Assembly: GCA_910587145.1 (NCBI GenBank)
Contig: CAJUMH010000003.1
Coordinates: 57,964-121,963 of the forward strand
Origin: an uncultured Ruthenibacterium sp.
GTDB lineage: Bacteria > Bacillota > Clostridia > Oscillospirales > Ruminococcaceae
Direction: 5' to 3'
Length of the DNA stretch: 64,000 nucleotides
A program made the position numbers and the translations under genes. Shown here in pieces: positions 46,806-54,815 of the stretch. Numbering within the stretch: position 1 is the stretch's first letter; each line of letters starts with the position of its first letter. A model generated the notes under the pieces. It was not told the origin of the DNA, did no database searches, and saw nothing but the letters and a program-made list of their open reading frames with translations.

Positions 46806-46991
46806 ATGGATGCAGAATGGATATTGTGTCCTCTTTGTGGAGGTAAAACCCGTGATAAAATAAGAGAGGACACAGTTTTGGTTAATTATCCTCTCTACTG
46901 CCCGAAATGCAAACATGAATGTTTAATCAAAGCAGAACATTTACACATTACTGTCATCAAAGAGCCAGCCGCAAAGACGCAGAGCCGATGA
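46806..46991 (+). CDS. Cysteine-rich KTR-domain protein
   Basis: 61 aa with two zinc-ribbon-like CPLC/CPKC knuckles (WILCPLCGGKTRDK and YPLYCPKCKHECLI). Small Cys-rich KTR proteins are typical cargo of Clostridial conjugative elements. GGGGGATGAT precedes ATG 46806. Function unknown; probably metal-binding. Confidence 0.75.
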   Translation: MDAEWILCPLCGGKTRDKIREDTVLVNYPLYCPKCKHECLIKAEHLHITVIKEPAAKTQSR

Positions 46992-47026
46992 ACTTGTGAG
47001 TAATCACAGTCATCGGCTCTTTTTTA
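46981..47026 (+). terminator. Terminator of the island's rightward operon
   Basis: Perfect 11-bp stem AGAGCCGATGA (46981-46991) with TCATCGGCTCT (47010-47020) followed by TTTTT. It overlaps the end of the KTR gene. Confidence 0.9.
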
Positions 47027-47356
47027 TTCTTTAGACTGACTTTCCAATGCGGCTTTTATTGTAGCTTTAATTATTTGAATGGAACGCTCATCGCAACTAT
47101 ATAACATACGGACAAGGCTTTCCATCTCGGATTCTTGTACCTGCTTTTCAGGGAAGAAAATCTGATCCGGCACAATAGCCAGTTCGCGGATGAGCTTGTA
47201 AAGGATTTCGTAGCTGGGCTTTTTCCCTTCGTTTTCTATACGATATATAAACCTTTCGGTAACACCTACCTTGTTAGCCAAGGTTTCTACGGTCATGTCC
47301 GCCTTTGCACGAGCGTTCTTTATGATCTCTCCGAGTATTTCATGCTGATTCTGCAC
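47024..47356 (-). CDS. XRE-family regulator of mobile-element type
   Basis: 110 aa. HTH in ILGEIIKNARAKADMTVETLA and KVGVTERFIYRIENEGKKPSYE (residues about 5-60), then a short tail. Regulators like this control excision or transfer in Tn916/Tn1549-type elements. The start at 47356 has GGGGGTGAAC-like purines upstream. The rest of the element is missing, so it may be an orphan. Confidence 0.85.
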   Translation of the reverse strand: MQNQHEILGEIIKNARAKADMTVETLANKVGVTERFIYRIENEGKKPSYEILYKLIRELAIVPDQIFFPEKQVQESEMESLVRMLYSCDERSIQIIKATIKAALESQSKE

Positions 47357-47389
47357 TTTTAGTTCACCCCCTCTTTCTATTTTAATAAT

Positions 47390-47414
47390 CTATGCCAGTT
47401 TGATAATGGCATAG
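47390..47414. promoter_or_regulatory. Candidate XRE operator
   Basis: CTATGCCA (47390-47397) and TGGCATAG (47407-47414), nine bases apart, 34 bases upstream of the XRE start. Confidence 0.5.
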
Positions 47415-47732
47415 TAGTTCAAATTTTAGAGAACTGAAAGTGCGGAAAATAGTGAACCAGAGAGAAAACATACCCTGTCAATAAAAAAAACGAGGTATTG
47501 GCAGGGGGCTTTGTCATGTCCATCCTTCCATCCCGCGTTTAGGTTTGGAGGGATATTTTTATGCGCTGGAATGCCCGCGCTTCGTTGCTAATCAGAAGCA
47601 GCGAGTTTGATTTGATAAAATAGGCCGATTGCGTTCTGATGGTACACGGCCAAAAAAAAATTCCTGCCATGTAGCGGGATCGTCCACCCTTCCTGGTGAA
47701 CTGTCATGCCATAATACATACGAACTAAAAAG

Positions 47733-47781
47733 AAACGCACTTGCTGTGTGGGGAATGGCCCCACCATGCAGGTGCGTTTTT
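47733..47781 (+). terminator. Two-stem intrinsic terminator
   Basis: AAACGCACTTGC (47733-47744) pairs with GCAGGTGCGTTT (47768-47779); an inner stem GTGGGG/CCCCAC (47748-47753, 47759-47764) caps it. TTTTT follows. No gene upstream on this strand now needs it; it looks like a leftover of the element. The rest of 47357-47869 has no supported gene. Confidence 0.75.
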
Positions 47782-47820
47782 GTATATCACCACAGCTTAT
47801 TCCCACGGTGCCGTGACCCC

Positions 47821-47862
47821 CCGATCAGTCTGAATTTCTCAAAATTCAGACTGATCGGAGGT
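47821..47862 (+). promoter_or_regulatory. 17-bp perfect hairpin touching the ribosome site
   Basis: CCGATCAGTCTGAATTT (47821-47837) and AAATTCAGACTGATCGG (47842-47858), loop CTCA. Its 3' arm ends in CGG, inside CGGAGGT (47856-47862), the ribosome binding site of the following sigma-like gene. Confidence 0.7.
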
Positions 47863-47869
47863 AAACAGC

Positions 47870-48232
47870 GTGGAAGCTGGCAAAAAAAGAATATGGATTC
47901 GCGGCCAATATGTTGAGGTCACGGATGAAGTGTATATGGCCTATACGCAAGCCGACAGAAAGATGCGTTACTTTGAGAACGATTTGAAAACCGAACGGTT
48001 TGTTCTCGGAAAGGAGGGCCAGATGGTACGAGTCATCCCCAGCCGCGAAGATTCTTTAGACCGGCTGATGGATGAAAATGCCCAGCAGTTCCCTAACGAG
48101 GAGAGTGTAGAGAACACGGTGCTTCATAAGCTGGAGGTGGACAAGCTACATACTGCCCTGGCGATGCTGACCCCGGAGGAGCAGGCTTTGATCCAGGCAT
48201 TGTTCTTTGAGGAAAAGACAGAGCGGCAGTAA
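47870..48232 (+). pseudogene. Truncated sigma-70-like conjugative-element gene
   Basis: 120 aa starting at GTG 47870. KRIWIRGQYVEVTDEVYMAY, DLKTERFVLGKEG, IPSREDSLDRLMDENAQQF and LHTALAMLTPEEQALIQALF match the N-terminal part of the sigma-like proteins encoded by Tn1549-type elements (from memory). In those the protein goes on after FFEEKTER with a C-terminal HTH; here it ends at once, and the downstream sequence is different in every frame. Thus the element has been cut here. Confidence 0.7.
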
Positions 48233-48308
48233 GCTTGAGCCGATTCCCGATGCGTTCTTCCATCCTCTGTGCGAAAAACTGAAGATGTACGATTTTATGG
48301 GAATAAGG

Positions 48309-48359
48309 TTGACGCGGTGTCAGAATGGTGGTATATTCATGGCGCTGACGCTGTGTCAG
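48309..48359 (+). promoter_or_regulatory. Promoter of the TetR operon with twin operators
   Basis: TTGACG (48309-48314), 17-base spacer, TATATT (48332-48337). TTGACGCGGTGTCAG (48309-48323) overlaps the -35, and CTGACGCTGTGTCAG (48345-48359) lies just downstream of the -10. Both are TGAC-N5-GTCA palindromes 36 bases apart and fit TetR autorepression. Confidence 0.8.
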
Positions 48360-48442
48360 AATATATTGGCGGATGGGGAGGGCTTCGTATTCGGAAAATG
48401 CCTTTCCTTCAAAAAACACCGGAAAAATAAGGAGAATACAAA

Positions 48443-49063
48443 ATGCCAAAAGGATCGCCGGAGCTGACGGAGGCCCGCAGGGAGGAAATTATCAACGCCT
48501 GTGAAAAGCTTTATCAGACGAAGAGCTTCCGAGAGATCACCATCAAAGAGATCGGAAACGCAACCAGCTTCACGCGCACATCCATTTACAACTATTTTCA
48601 GGCGAAAGAGGAGATCTTCCTTGCCCTGCTGAAACGCGAGTATAAGCTGTGGAATTCCGCGCTGAAACAGACCATGGAACAGATCGGCGCCATGACAAAG
48701 GAGGAGTTTGCCGCCATGCTGGCACACTCTTTGGAGGAGCGCGCCCAGCTTTTGAAGATTATGGCCATGAATCACTACGATATGGAGACCGGAAGCCGCC
48801 CGGAACACCTGAAGGCGTTTAAGCTCGTGTACGGCGAATCCCTGCGCACGGTTACGGCCTGTCTTCACCGATATTTCCCGCAGATGACAGCCGAACAGAA
48901 ACAGGATTTTATCTATACCTTTTTTCCGTGTTTATTCGGCATCTATCCTTATACGCATGTCACCGAAAAGCAGCGGGCGGCGATGGATGCGGCGGGCATC
49001 GATTATGTGTTCCTGTCGATTTATGAGATCACCTATCACTGTGTAAGAAAGCTGCTGGGGTAA
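48443..49063 (+). CDS. TetR-family regulator
   Basis: 206 aa. HTH ARREEIINACEKLYQTKSF then ITIKEIGNATSFTRTSIYNYF (residues about 9-55), C-terminal helical effector domain with HYDMETGSRPEHLKAFKLVY. AAGGAG precedes ATG 48443. First gene of the operon that goes on to the aldo/keto reductase (34 bases away) and the CMD/cupin gene, and most likely their repressor through the twin sites at 48309-48359. Confidence 0.9.
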   Translation: MPKGSPELTEARREEIINACEKLYQTKSFREITIKEIGNATSFTRTSIYNYFQAKEEIFLALLKREYKLWNSALKQTMEQIGAMTKEEFAAMLAHSLEERAQLLKIMAMNHYDMETGSRPEHLKAFKLVYGESLRTVTACLHRYFPQMTAEQKQDFIYTFFPCLFGIYPYTHVTEKQRAAMDAAGIDYVFLSIYEITYHCVRKLLG

Positions 49064-49097
49064 GCGCAAAAGCATTTTTTTAAGGAGGATATCAAAC

Positions 49098-50108
49098 ATG
49101 AAATATGCGAAGCTTGGCAGATCCGATCTGACGGTTTCCCGCATTTGTATGGGCTGTATGGGCTTTGGCAACGCGTCTGCCGGCCAGCACAGCTGGACCG
49201 TAGACGAGGAACAGACACGGCAGATCATCCGGCACGGCCTGAACCTGGGCGTTAATTTTTACGATACGGCCATCGCCTACCAGAACGGCACCAGCGAGCA
49301 GTTTGTCGGGCGCGCACTGCGTGATTTCGCAAAGCGGGACGAGTATGTGATCGCTACCAAGTTTACGCCGCGCACGCAGGACGAGATGGATGCAAACGTC
49401 AGCGGTCAAAAGCACATTGCAAATTCTCTGGAGCAGAGCCTGAAAAACCTCGGAATGGACTATGTGGACCTTTATATCTGCCATATGTGGGATTACAATA
49501 CGCCCATCGGGGAGATCATGGAGGGGCTGCACAGCGCCGTTCAGGCGGGAAAGGCCCGGTATATCGGCATCTCCAACTGTTTTGCGTGGCAGCTTGCCAA
49601 GGCCAACTTCTATGCCCGGGAACACGGCCTCACCGAGTTTGTGTCCATACAGGGACATTACAATCTGCTCGCCCGCGAGGAAGAACGGGAAATGGCGCCC
49701 TTCTGCGCCGATCAGAACATCGCCCTGACGCCGTACAGCGCTTTGGCCGGGGGACGGCTCGCAAAGCGGCCCGGCGAGACCTCTAAGCGGCTGGAGCAGG
49801 ACACCTACGCCAAATTCAAATACGACGCCACCGCACAGGCGGACGGCAGAGTCATCGCCCGTGTGGTGGAGCTGGCAGATGCGCACGGCGTTTCCATGAC
49901 AGAGATCTCTCTGGCGTGGCTGCTGACAAAGGTGACCGCCCCGGTGGTGGGCGCGACAAAAATCTCCCATGCGGAGGGCGCGGCAAAGGCCGTGGAGCTT
50001 GCGCTGACACAGCAGGAGATCAACTATCTGGAGGAACTGTATGTACCCCACGCGCTTGTCGGCGTGATGGCGCAGAACGGCAAGCAGAAAGCCGGAAATG
50101 CAGTATAA
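49098..50108 (+). CDS. Aldo/keto reductase
   Basis: 336 aa TIM-barrel NADPH oxidoreductase. VSRICMGCMGFGNASAG, catalytic NFYDTAIAYQNGTSEQFVGR with Asp and Tyr, ATKF for the Lys, YVDLYICHMWD for the His, and cofactor stretch ALTPYSALAGGRLAKRPG. TAAPVVGATK-like TAPVVGATKISHAEGA is also typical. AAGGAGG stands before ATG 49098. The final residues KQKAGNAV are encoded by the first copy of the 52-bp repeat, so the original C-terminus may differ. Confidence 0.93.
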   Translation: MKYAKLGRSDLTVSRICMGCMGFGNASAGQHSWTVDEEQTRQIIRHGLNLGVNFYDTAIAYQNGTSEQFVGRALRDFAKRDEYVIATKFTPRTQDEMDANVSGQKHIANSLEQSLKNLGMDYVDLYICHMWDYNTPIGEIMEGLHSAVQAGKARYIGISNCFAWQLAKANFYAREHGLTEFVSIQGHYNLLAREEEREMAPFCADQNIALTPYSALAGGRLAKRPGETSKRLEQDTYAKFKYDATAQADGRVIARVVELADAHGVSMTEISLAWLLTKVTAPVVGATKISHAEGAAKAVELALTQQEINYLEELYVPHALVGVMAQNGKQKAGNAV

Positions 50109-50207
50109 AACAGAAAGCCGGAACGGCAGTATCAAGCAGAAAGCCGGAAATGCAGTATAAAACAGAAAGCCGGAACGGCAGTATCAAGCGGAAAGCCGGA
50201 ACGGCAG
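50081..50207. repeat. 52-bp tandem repeat across the reductase stop codon
   Basis: 50081-50132 and 50133-50184 are identical; a partial third copy runs 50185-50207. Each copy holds two variants of a 26-bp unit (CAGAAAGCCGGAA core), giving about five units. Confidence 0.92.
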
Positions 50208-50236
50208 CAGAAATAAAAATCAAGGGGAGCAGCAGC

Positions 50237-50991
50237 ATGGAAAGGATCACACAAACCGCGGGCAGAGATCCGCTTGGCGATTTCGCGCCGAATTTTGCCC
50301 ACTTCAACGATGACGTTCTTTTTGGCGAAAACTGGAACGATCCCGGGATCAGCCTGAAAACCCGCTGCATCATCACCGTTGTGGCGCTGATGTCCTCGGG
50401 AATCACGGATTCGTCCCTGACGTACCATCTGGAAAACGCCAAAGCCCACGGCGTAACAAAAGCGGAGATCGCCGCCATCGTCACCCATGTCGGCTTCTAT
50501 GCGGGCTGGCCAAGGCGTGGGCGGTATTCCGGCTGGCAAAGGACGTGTGGAACGAAACAGAGCCGGGGCTCACGGAAAAGGAACAGTATCAGAATACGAT
50601 TCTGTTCCCCATCGGCGCGCCCAACGACGGCTTTGCGCAGTATTTTATCGGGCAAAGCTATCTTGCGCCGGTATCCAAAGAACAGGTGGGTATTTTCAAT
50701 GTCACCTTTGAACCGGGCTGCCGGAACAACTGGCATGTGCACCATGCCGACAAGAGCGGCGGGCAGATCCTCATCTGTGTCGGCGGAAGGGGATATTATC
50801 AGGAGTGGGGCAGGCAGCCTGTGGAAATGTGCCCCGGCGACAGCATCAACATTCCCGCAGGCGTAAAGCACTGGCACGGCGCGGCGCCGGATAGCTGGTT
50901 CAGCCATCTTGCCGTTGAGGTGCCGGGAGAAAACGGCTCGAACGAATGGCTGGAGCCGGTGGACGAAGCACAATACGGAGGCTTGAAATAA
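50237..50991 (+). pseudogene. CMD-cupin fusion gene with one-base frameshift
   Basis: An intact version would be about 251 aa. The first frame has a carboxymuconolactone decarboxylase module (DDVLFGENWNDPGISLKTRC, VTKAEIAAIVTHVGFYAGWP) and then goes out of frame near 50512 where CCAAGGCG would read in frame as CCAAAGGCG. The -1 frame gives KAWAVFRLAKDVWNE and a cupin (NNWHVHHADKSGGQIL, GDSINIPAGVKHWHG). GGGGAGCAGCAGC precedes ATG 50237. The deleted A lies in a short A run, so a sequencing slip or slippage is possible. Role unknown; such fusions occur with aldo/keto reductases. Confidence 0.82.
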
Positions 50992-50996
50992 CAAGG

Positions 50997-51039
50997 AAAG
51001 GGCGCGCCGCAGATCTCCTTTTTGCAGCGCGCCCTTTTT
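50997..51039. terminator. Bidirectional terminator
   Basis: AAAGGGCGCGC (50997-51007) with GCGCGCCCTTT (51027-51037), extended by two pairs inside. T run on the plus side; serves the CMD-cupin gene and the converging exported protein. Confidence 0.85.
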
Positions 51040-51040
51040 C

Positions 51041-51628
51041 TCAATCCAAAATATCGCTCGACCAGCCAATGTCCTCGCCGTCGCCGCCGGAGGGTGCTGC
51101 AGGCTCGCCGCCTCCGCCGCTGGGGGGCGCGGCAGGTGCGCCGCCGCCTCCACCGCCGGCGGCGGCGGCCGGGGCCGAGGCCGAGGCCGAGGCCGGCCTG
51201 CGGGTGGGAACCGGCACGGAGGCCGCCGCAAAGGAAAACTGCGGCGGCAGGGCGTCTCCGCCGCTTTCCAGTGCCGTTTGGGGCGATGGATACTCTTCCC
51301 AGACGGCGGGCGGGGCATAGGGGTCGGCAGCCGAAAGCTCTTCCAGCGTGCCGGCGTTGTGCCAGCCGCTGCCTGCCGTCCACTCTACAGCCCCGTTGTT
51401 GATCCGTACAAGAACGTCGCCCGTCCGGGCTGCACCGGGGGCGCCGGCCGGCGCTTCGTCCGGTACGGCCTGCATGGCGTCTATCGCCGCAGGCTGCCCG
51501 CCCGCGGCCCCGGTCAGCGGGCCAAACACGCCGCCGAAGGCGCAGCCGACTCCCACGCAAAACGCGGCGACCGCGCCGGCGGCCGGCAGAACGATCTTTG
51601 CCGCTTTCGCCCATGCGATTTGTTTCAT
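51041..51628 (-). CDS. Exported Gly/Ala/Ser-rich protein
   Basis: 195 aa. One hydrophobic N-terminal helix (AAKIVLPAAGAVAAFCVGVG, residues about 8-30) serves as signal or anchor. A middle section (about 65-115) has GDVLVRINNGAVEWTAGSGW and the tail is a run of Gly, Ala, Pro and Ser with an acidic end (GGDGEDIGWSSDI). CAGGAGG precedes ATG 51628. It is the last gene of the lipoprotein-M6 operon, 25 bases after the protease stop. Not recognised; probably a cell-surface component. Confidence 0.75.
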   Translation of the reverse strand: MKQIAWAKAAKIVLPAAGAVAAFCVGVGCAFGGVFGPLTGAAGGQPAAIDAMQAVPDEAPAGAPGAARTGDVLVRINNGAVEWTAGSGWHNAGTLEELSAADPYAPPAVWEEYPSPQTALESGGDALPPQFSFAAASVPVPTRRPASASASAPAAAAGGGGGGAPAAPPSGGGGEPAAPSGGDGEDIGWSSDILD

Positions 51629-51653
51629 TTTATTGCCTCCTGTATCTGAAAGG

Positions 51654-54600
51654 TCATTTCGCCTGCGCAAGGATCTCGCGCAGGAACGCATCTTCCCGGC
51701 TGCCGGCCGCGTATTCGCCCCGGCTGATGAGCCGTTCGGCAAGGTAACAGATGCTGCGGGCCAGCGGCGGGCCGTACAGGGTATAGGTCTGGCCGTTCTT
51801 TTCAAGAATGATATACCCGCGGAAGGCATACTCTACCTTGTATTTTTCGGCCGGAAGATTCACCAGTACCGAGGTGAACCGCTGGCGGCCTCCTACCGTC
51901 TCGAAAACGTAATCGTTGGTTTTTCCGTTTTCAATCCAGAAGCTTCGCCCGCTCGCCACCTTTTCGCTGCCCAGCACAAAGGGATACGCACCGGCATATT
52001 TCTGGTTCATTACAAGGGTGCCGTACTCCACCAGACGAAATCCGTCCAGCCCGGCCGAGCTGCGCAGCGCGTCTTTGGCTGCGGCGGCGATGCCGGTTTT
52101 GAACCGAATGCCAGCATTGCCCGAAATGCGGATCGAAAATCCGTGATAGGTGAGAAGATCCTGCAGAGCCGTCTGCTCGTCGGCGGTGTAAGCGTTGTTT
52201 GCGTACCGAAGCAGCCAAACCCGCATGCCGGTGGGCACGCCGCTTTCGTTGGTGGGGTACCAGGTTACGGTGCGGGCAGAGGCGCCGGGCAGGGTAAGCT
52301 GCGCCGTGCCGCCGCTGCAGGCGGTCGGATATGCGATGCCGTCCACGTACACCGTCTCCTGCGCGGCCGTGCTGCCCAGCTGCAGGCGAACGGTATAGTC
52401 CGGCTCGGCGGGGCCGGGCGGCGCAACAGGCGGGGTAACGGGTTCCGCCCCGCTGTGCCGGCGCACCGTCAGGCAGTTATTGGAGGTTACATATGCCAGA
52501 TAAAAGTCCTGGCCCACTACGGCGATCTTTAAATCGGATTCGGTGATCGAGCTTGCGATATCCCCGCCCAGCATCTGCCAGGCACTTCCGTCCCAATAGC
52601 GAAACCGCAGGGTCTGGTTCCGCTCGCCCTCCAATGTGCAGGCGTAAAGCTTCTGCCCGTTGTAGACAAGCCGAAGCGCTTTGATGTTATCGGGCAGGCC
52701 GTCCAGCCGCGTCCAGGCCGAGCCGTCGTATACCCGCACGCCCTCGGCTGGCAGCACCTCTGTGCCGGAACCCGCATATATGGCCAGCTGCGCGCCGTTT
52801 GCCGCCGCTGCGTGCAGATTGCCGAACGGTACGCCCGTGTCCAGCAGCTGCGACCAGCCGCTGCCATCGAACAAAGTCACCCGGCTGGTACTGCTTGCCC
52901 CCGCGGAAGAATCGCTGTATACTACGGCCAGCTTTCCGCCATATTCGCACAGGGCGGGATTGGCAAGGTAGCTGCTGACGCTCAGATCCGCAATGGCCGG
53001 TCCATTGCCTGCCAGCCGGATAAAGGTGAGCGTTTGATTTTGGTTTTTGCAATAGGCAAGGTAGAGCGAATCATGATATTCGATCAGCTGGAATTCGTTG
53101 ATATAGCCGTCCGGCGCTGCATATTGCTCTGCCAGACTGCCGCCGGCATATTTGTAAACAGCGGGAATGATCCCGCTGTTTGTGGTTGCCAGCCACAGCT
53201 CGCCCTGATAGAACGCAAGGTCTGCCGATGGGTTTGGGCTCAGGCCGGAGAGGGTGGCCGCCTCGGCCCAGCCGGTTTGCTCGGCATACCGGCGCAAGGT
53301 CAGCGTGGTGCCGGAAGGCATGGCATGGGTGGTGTATAAAACCGAGCCGTCGGCGGCAAGGGATACTCCGTTTGAGGCCGCGCCGACGACCGGCGCGCCC
53401 ACCGAGGGCCAGAGGGCGTCTTGCTCGTAGGAGGCGAATTCCACCGTAAAGGTCAGCAGCTGCTGGTCATCCGAAAGGGTGATATCTTTGATCGCGACGC
53501 CGCTGTTTTTGCCGCTGCTGTAAAACAGAAGATCCTGGCCGAGACAATCGGCAGAGAGGTCGGTGGAGCCATACGAGGTGCGGCCGGGGCGGGGCTGGCC
53601 GCTGCCATCCGTATAGGGCTGCGGCCAGAGCGGCGCATCCACTGCATACGAGGCCACATCGTTAATCTCGGTATTGCCCGCCTGGCGCGGCCGGAAGACG
53701 TAGATGTAGTTTTGTCCGTTGTAATTGCTTTGCGGCTCTACCGCCTCGTCCACGCGGTAAAGCAGCAGGCCGCCCGGCAGCGAGCCGAGAAAATGCTGAT
53801 CAAAGCTGCCTTTTGCCGCACAGCGGTACTCGGCCACAAAATATTCGGTGTCCGACAGCGGCGTGCGTATTTTGCACGCGGTGTGATGCTGCCCGTTCCA
53901 CTGGTCGTTCACGCTGGGCAGCCGGAGCGTTACGGTTTGCGTCTGGGTAAGGGTGGGGATCGTGGGGATCCAGCCAAGCTGTTCGCGCAGAACTTCCAGC
54001 GGATACTGCGGGTGCAGCAGGGTTCTGGACATGATGCTCCAGATCCCGACGGGAGCATCGGTTCCGCCACCGCCGCGATAAAGATCGGGCAGCCCCAGCG
54101 TATGCAAAAATTCATGGGTGATCACGCCGGAATGACTGACCAGGGAGTCGGCCGAAAAATCCTCCTGCAGCAGGTTGTAAGTGGCTACCTGAAGACCCTG
54201 GAACATCTCACTGCCGGCATAGCTTGTCGCGTGAGAAGCGGGAAAATGATTTTTATCCTTCAGCTCCGGCAAGAGGATGGTGAGATTGTCCAAAATGCCC
54301 TTTGAATCGTTGTCCAGTACGACTCCGGTCGGCAGCTGGATCGTGCCGTTTCCCAGCGCGGCGATAATCTCCCGCACCATCGCGCTTTCGTTGCTGCCGG
54401 CATAATACTCCTCGTTGTTTGCCAGCTGCAGGGTATTGCAATAGGCGCCAAGGCCCGTTCCGGCCGTTTCCTGTGGGAAGTAATTTTTCACGGTAAGCTT
54501 TCCGTCGGAGACCGTCCGAATGTAATTGGAAAAGGATTCCGGATCGGTATCATATAGCCTGCGCACGATCTGCCAATTCTGGGGCAGGCGCAGAAGATCC

Positions 54601-54815
54601 TGATCTTCGGATGTATCGCTGAAGCGCACCGCGATGACAAGGTTGGCCAGGGTACCTTGGGCACGGGTGGAGTTGGGCGCGATCAGCTCGCCAAACGCCA
54701 GCGCCGGAAAGACGAACGGCGCGGCGGCCAGCAGAAGGCAGAGCGCAAGGCAAAGCCCGCGGCGCGCCCTTTGGCGACGCTGTAGGCCCATGCGGCGGCC
54801 GGTACGGTGTTTCAC
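51654..54815 (-). CDS. Large secreted M6-type metalloprotease
   Basis: 1053 aa. Basic leader and signal peptide (LCLALCLLLAAAPFVFPALA, about 20-40). The M6 catalytic domain (about 50-410) has LVIAVRFSDTSEDQD, FSNYIRTVSDGKLTVKNYF and the zinc site VITHEFLHTLGLPDLY (His234, Glu235, His238), a variant HEFxHxLGxPDLY of M6 enzymes. Residues about 440-800 form repeated beta-rich units, possibly a propeller. The C-terminal 230 residues (FSIRISGNAGIRFKTGI, FTSVLVNLPAEKYKVEYAF) look like a domain seen on other Clostridial surface proteins. GTG 54815 directly follows the lipoprotein stop (TGAGTG) with GAGGAGG upstream. Confidence 0.88.
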   Translation of the reverse strand: MKHRTGRRMGLQRRQRARRGLCLALCLLLAAAPFVFPALAFGELIAPNSTRAQGTLANLVIAVRFSDTSEDQDLLRLPQNWQIVRRLYDTDPESFSNYIRTVSDGKLTVKNYFPQETAGTGLGAYCNTLQLANNEEYYAGSNESAMVREIIAALGNGTIQLPTGVVLDNDSKGILDNLTILLPELKDKNHFPASHATSYAGSEMFQGLQVATYNLLQEDFSADSLVSHSGVITHEFLHTLGLPDLYRGGGGTDAPVGIWSIMSRTLLHPQYPLEVLREQLGWIPTIPTLTQTQTVTLRLPSVNDQWNGQHHTACKIRTPLSDTEYFVAEYRCAAKGSFDQHFLGSLPGGLLLYRVDEAVEPQSNYNGQNYIYVFRPRQAGNTEINDVASYAVDAPLWPQPYTDGSGQPRPGRTSYGSTDLSADCLGQDLLFYSSGKNSGVAIKDITLSDDQQLLTFTVEFASYEQDALWPSVGAPVVGAASNGVSLAADGSVLYTTHAMPSGTTLTLRRYAEQTGWAEAATLSGLSPNPSADLAFYQGELWLATTNSGIIPAVYKYAGGSLAEQYAAPDGYINEFQLIEYHDSLYLAYCKNQNQTLTFIRLAGNGPAIADLSVSSYLANPALCEYGGKLAVVYSDSSAGASSTSRVTLFDGSGWSQLLDTGVPFGNLHAAAANGAQLAIYAGSGTEVLPAEGVRVYDGSAWTRLDGLPDNIKALRLVYNGQKLYACTLEGERNQTLRFRYWDGSAWQMLGGDIASSITESDLKIAVVGQDFYLAYVTSNNCLTVRRHSGAEPVTPPVAPPGPAEPDYTVRLQLGSTAAQETVYVDGIAYPTACSGGTAQLTLPGASARTVTWYPTNESGVPTGMRVWLLRYANNAYTADEQTALQDLLTYHGFSIRISGNAGIRFKTGIAAAAKDALRSSAGLDGFRLVEYGTLVMNQKYAGAYPFVLGSEKVASGRSFWIENGKTNDYVFETVGGRQRFTSVLVNLPAEKYKVEYAFRGYIILEKNGQTYTLYGPPLARSICYLAERLISRGEYAAGSREDAFLREILAQAK

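Noticed and set aside
47588..47806. 72-codon frame on the minus strand
   Set aside because: It runs through a two-stem terminator and has no ribosome site.
48207..48467. 86-codon frame after the truncated sigma-like gene
   Set aside because: Overlaps the TetR promoter and start; no support as a protein, though its first part could be element debris.
50081..50207. Repeat array considered as CRISPR
   Set aside because: Units are contiguous with no unique spacers, and no cas gene is near.
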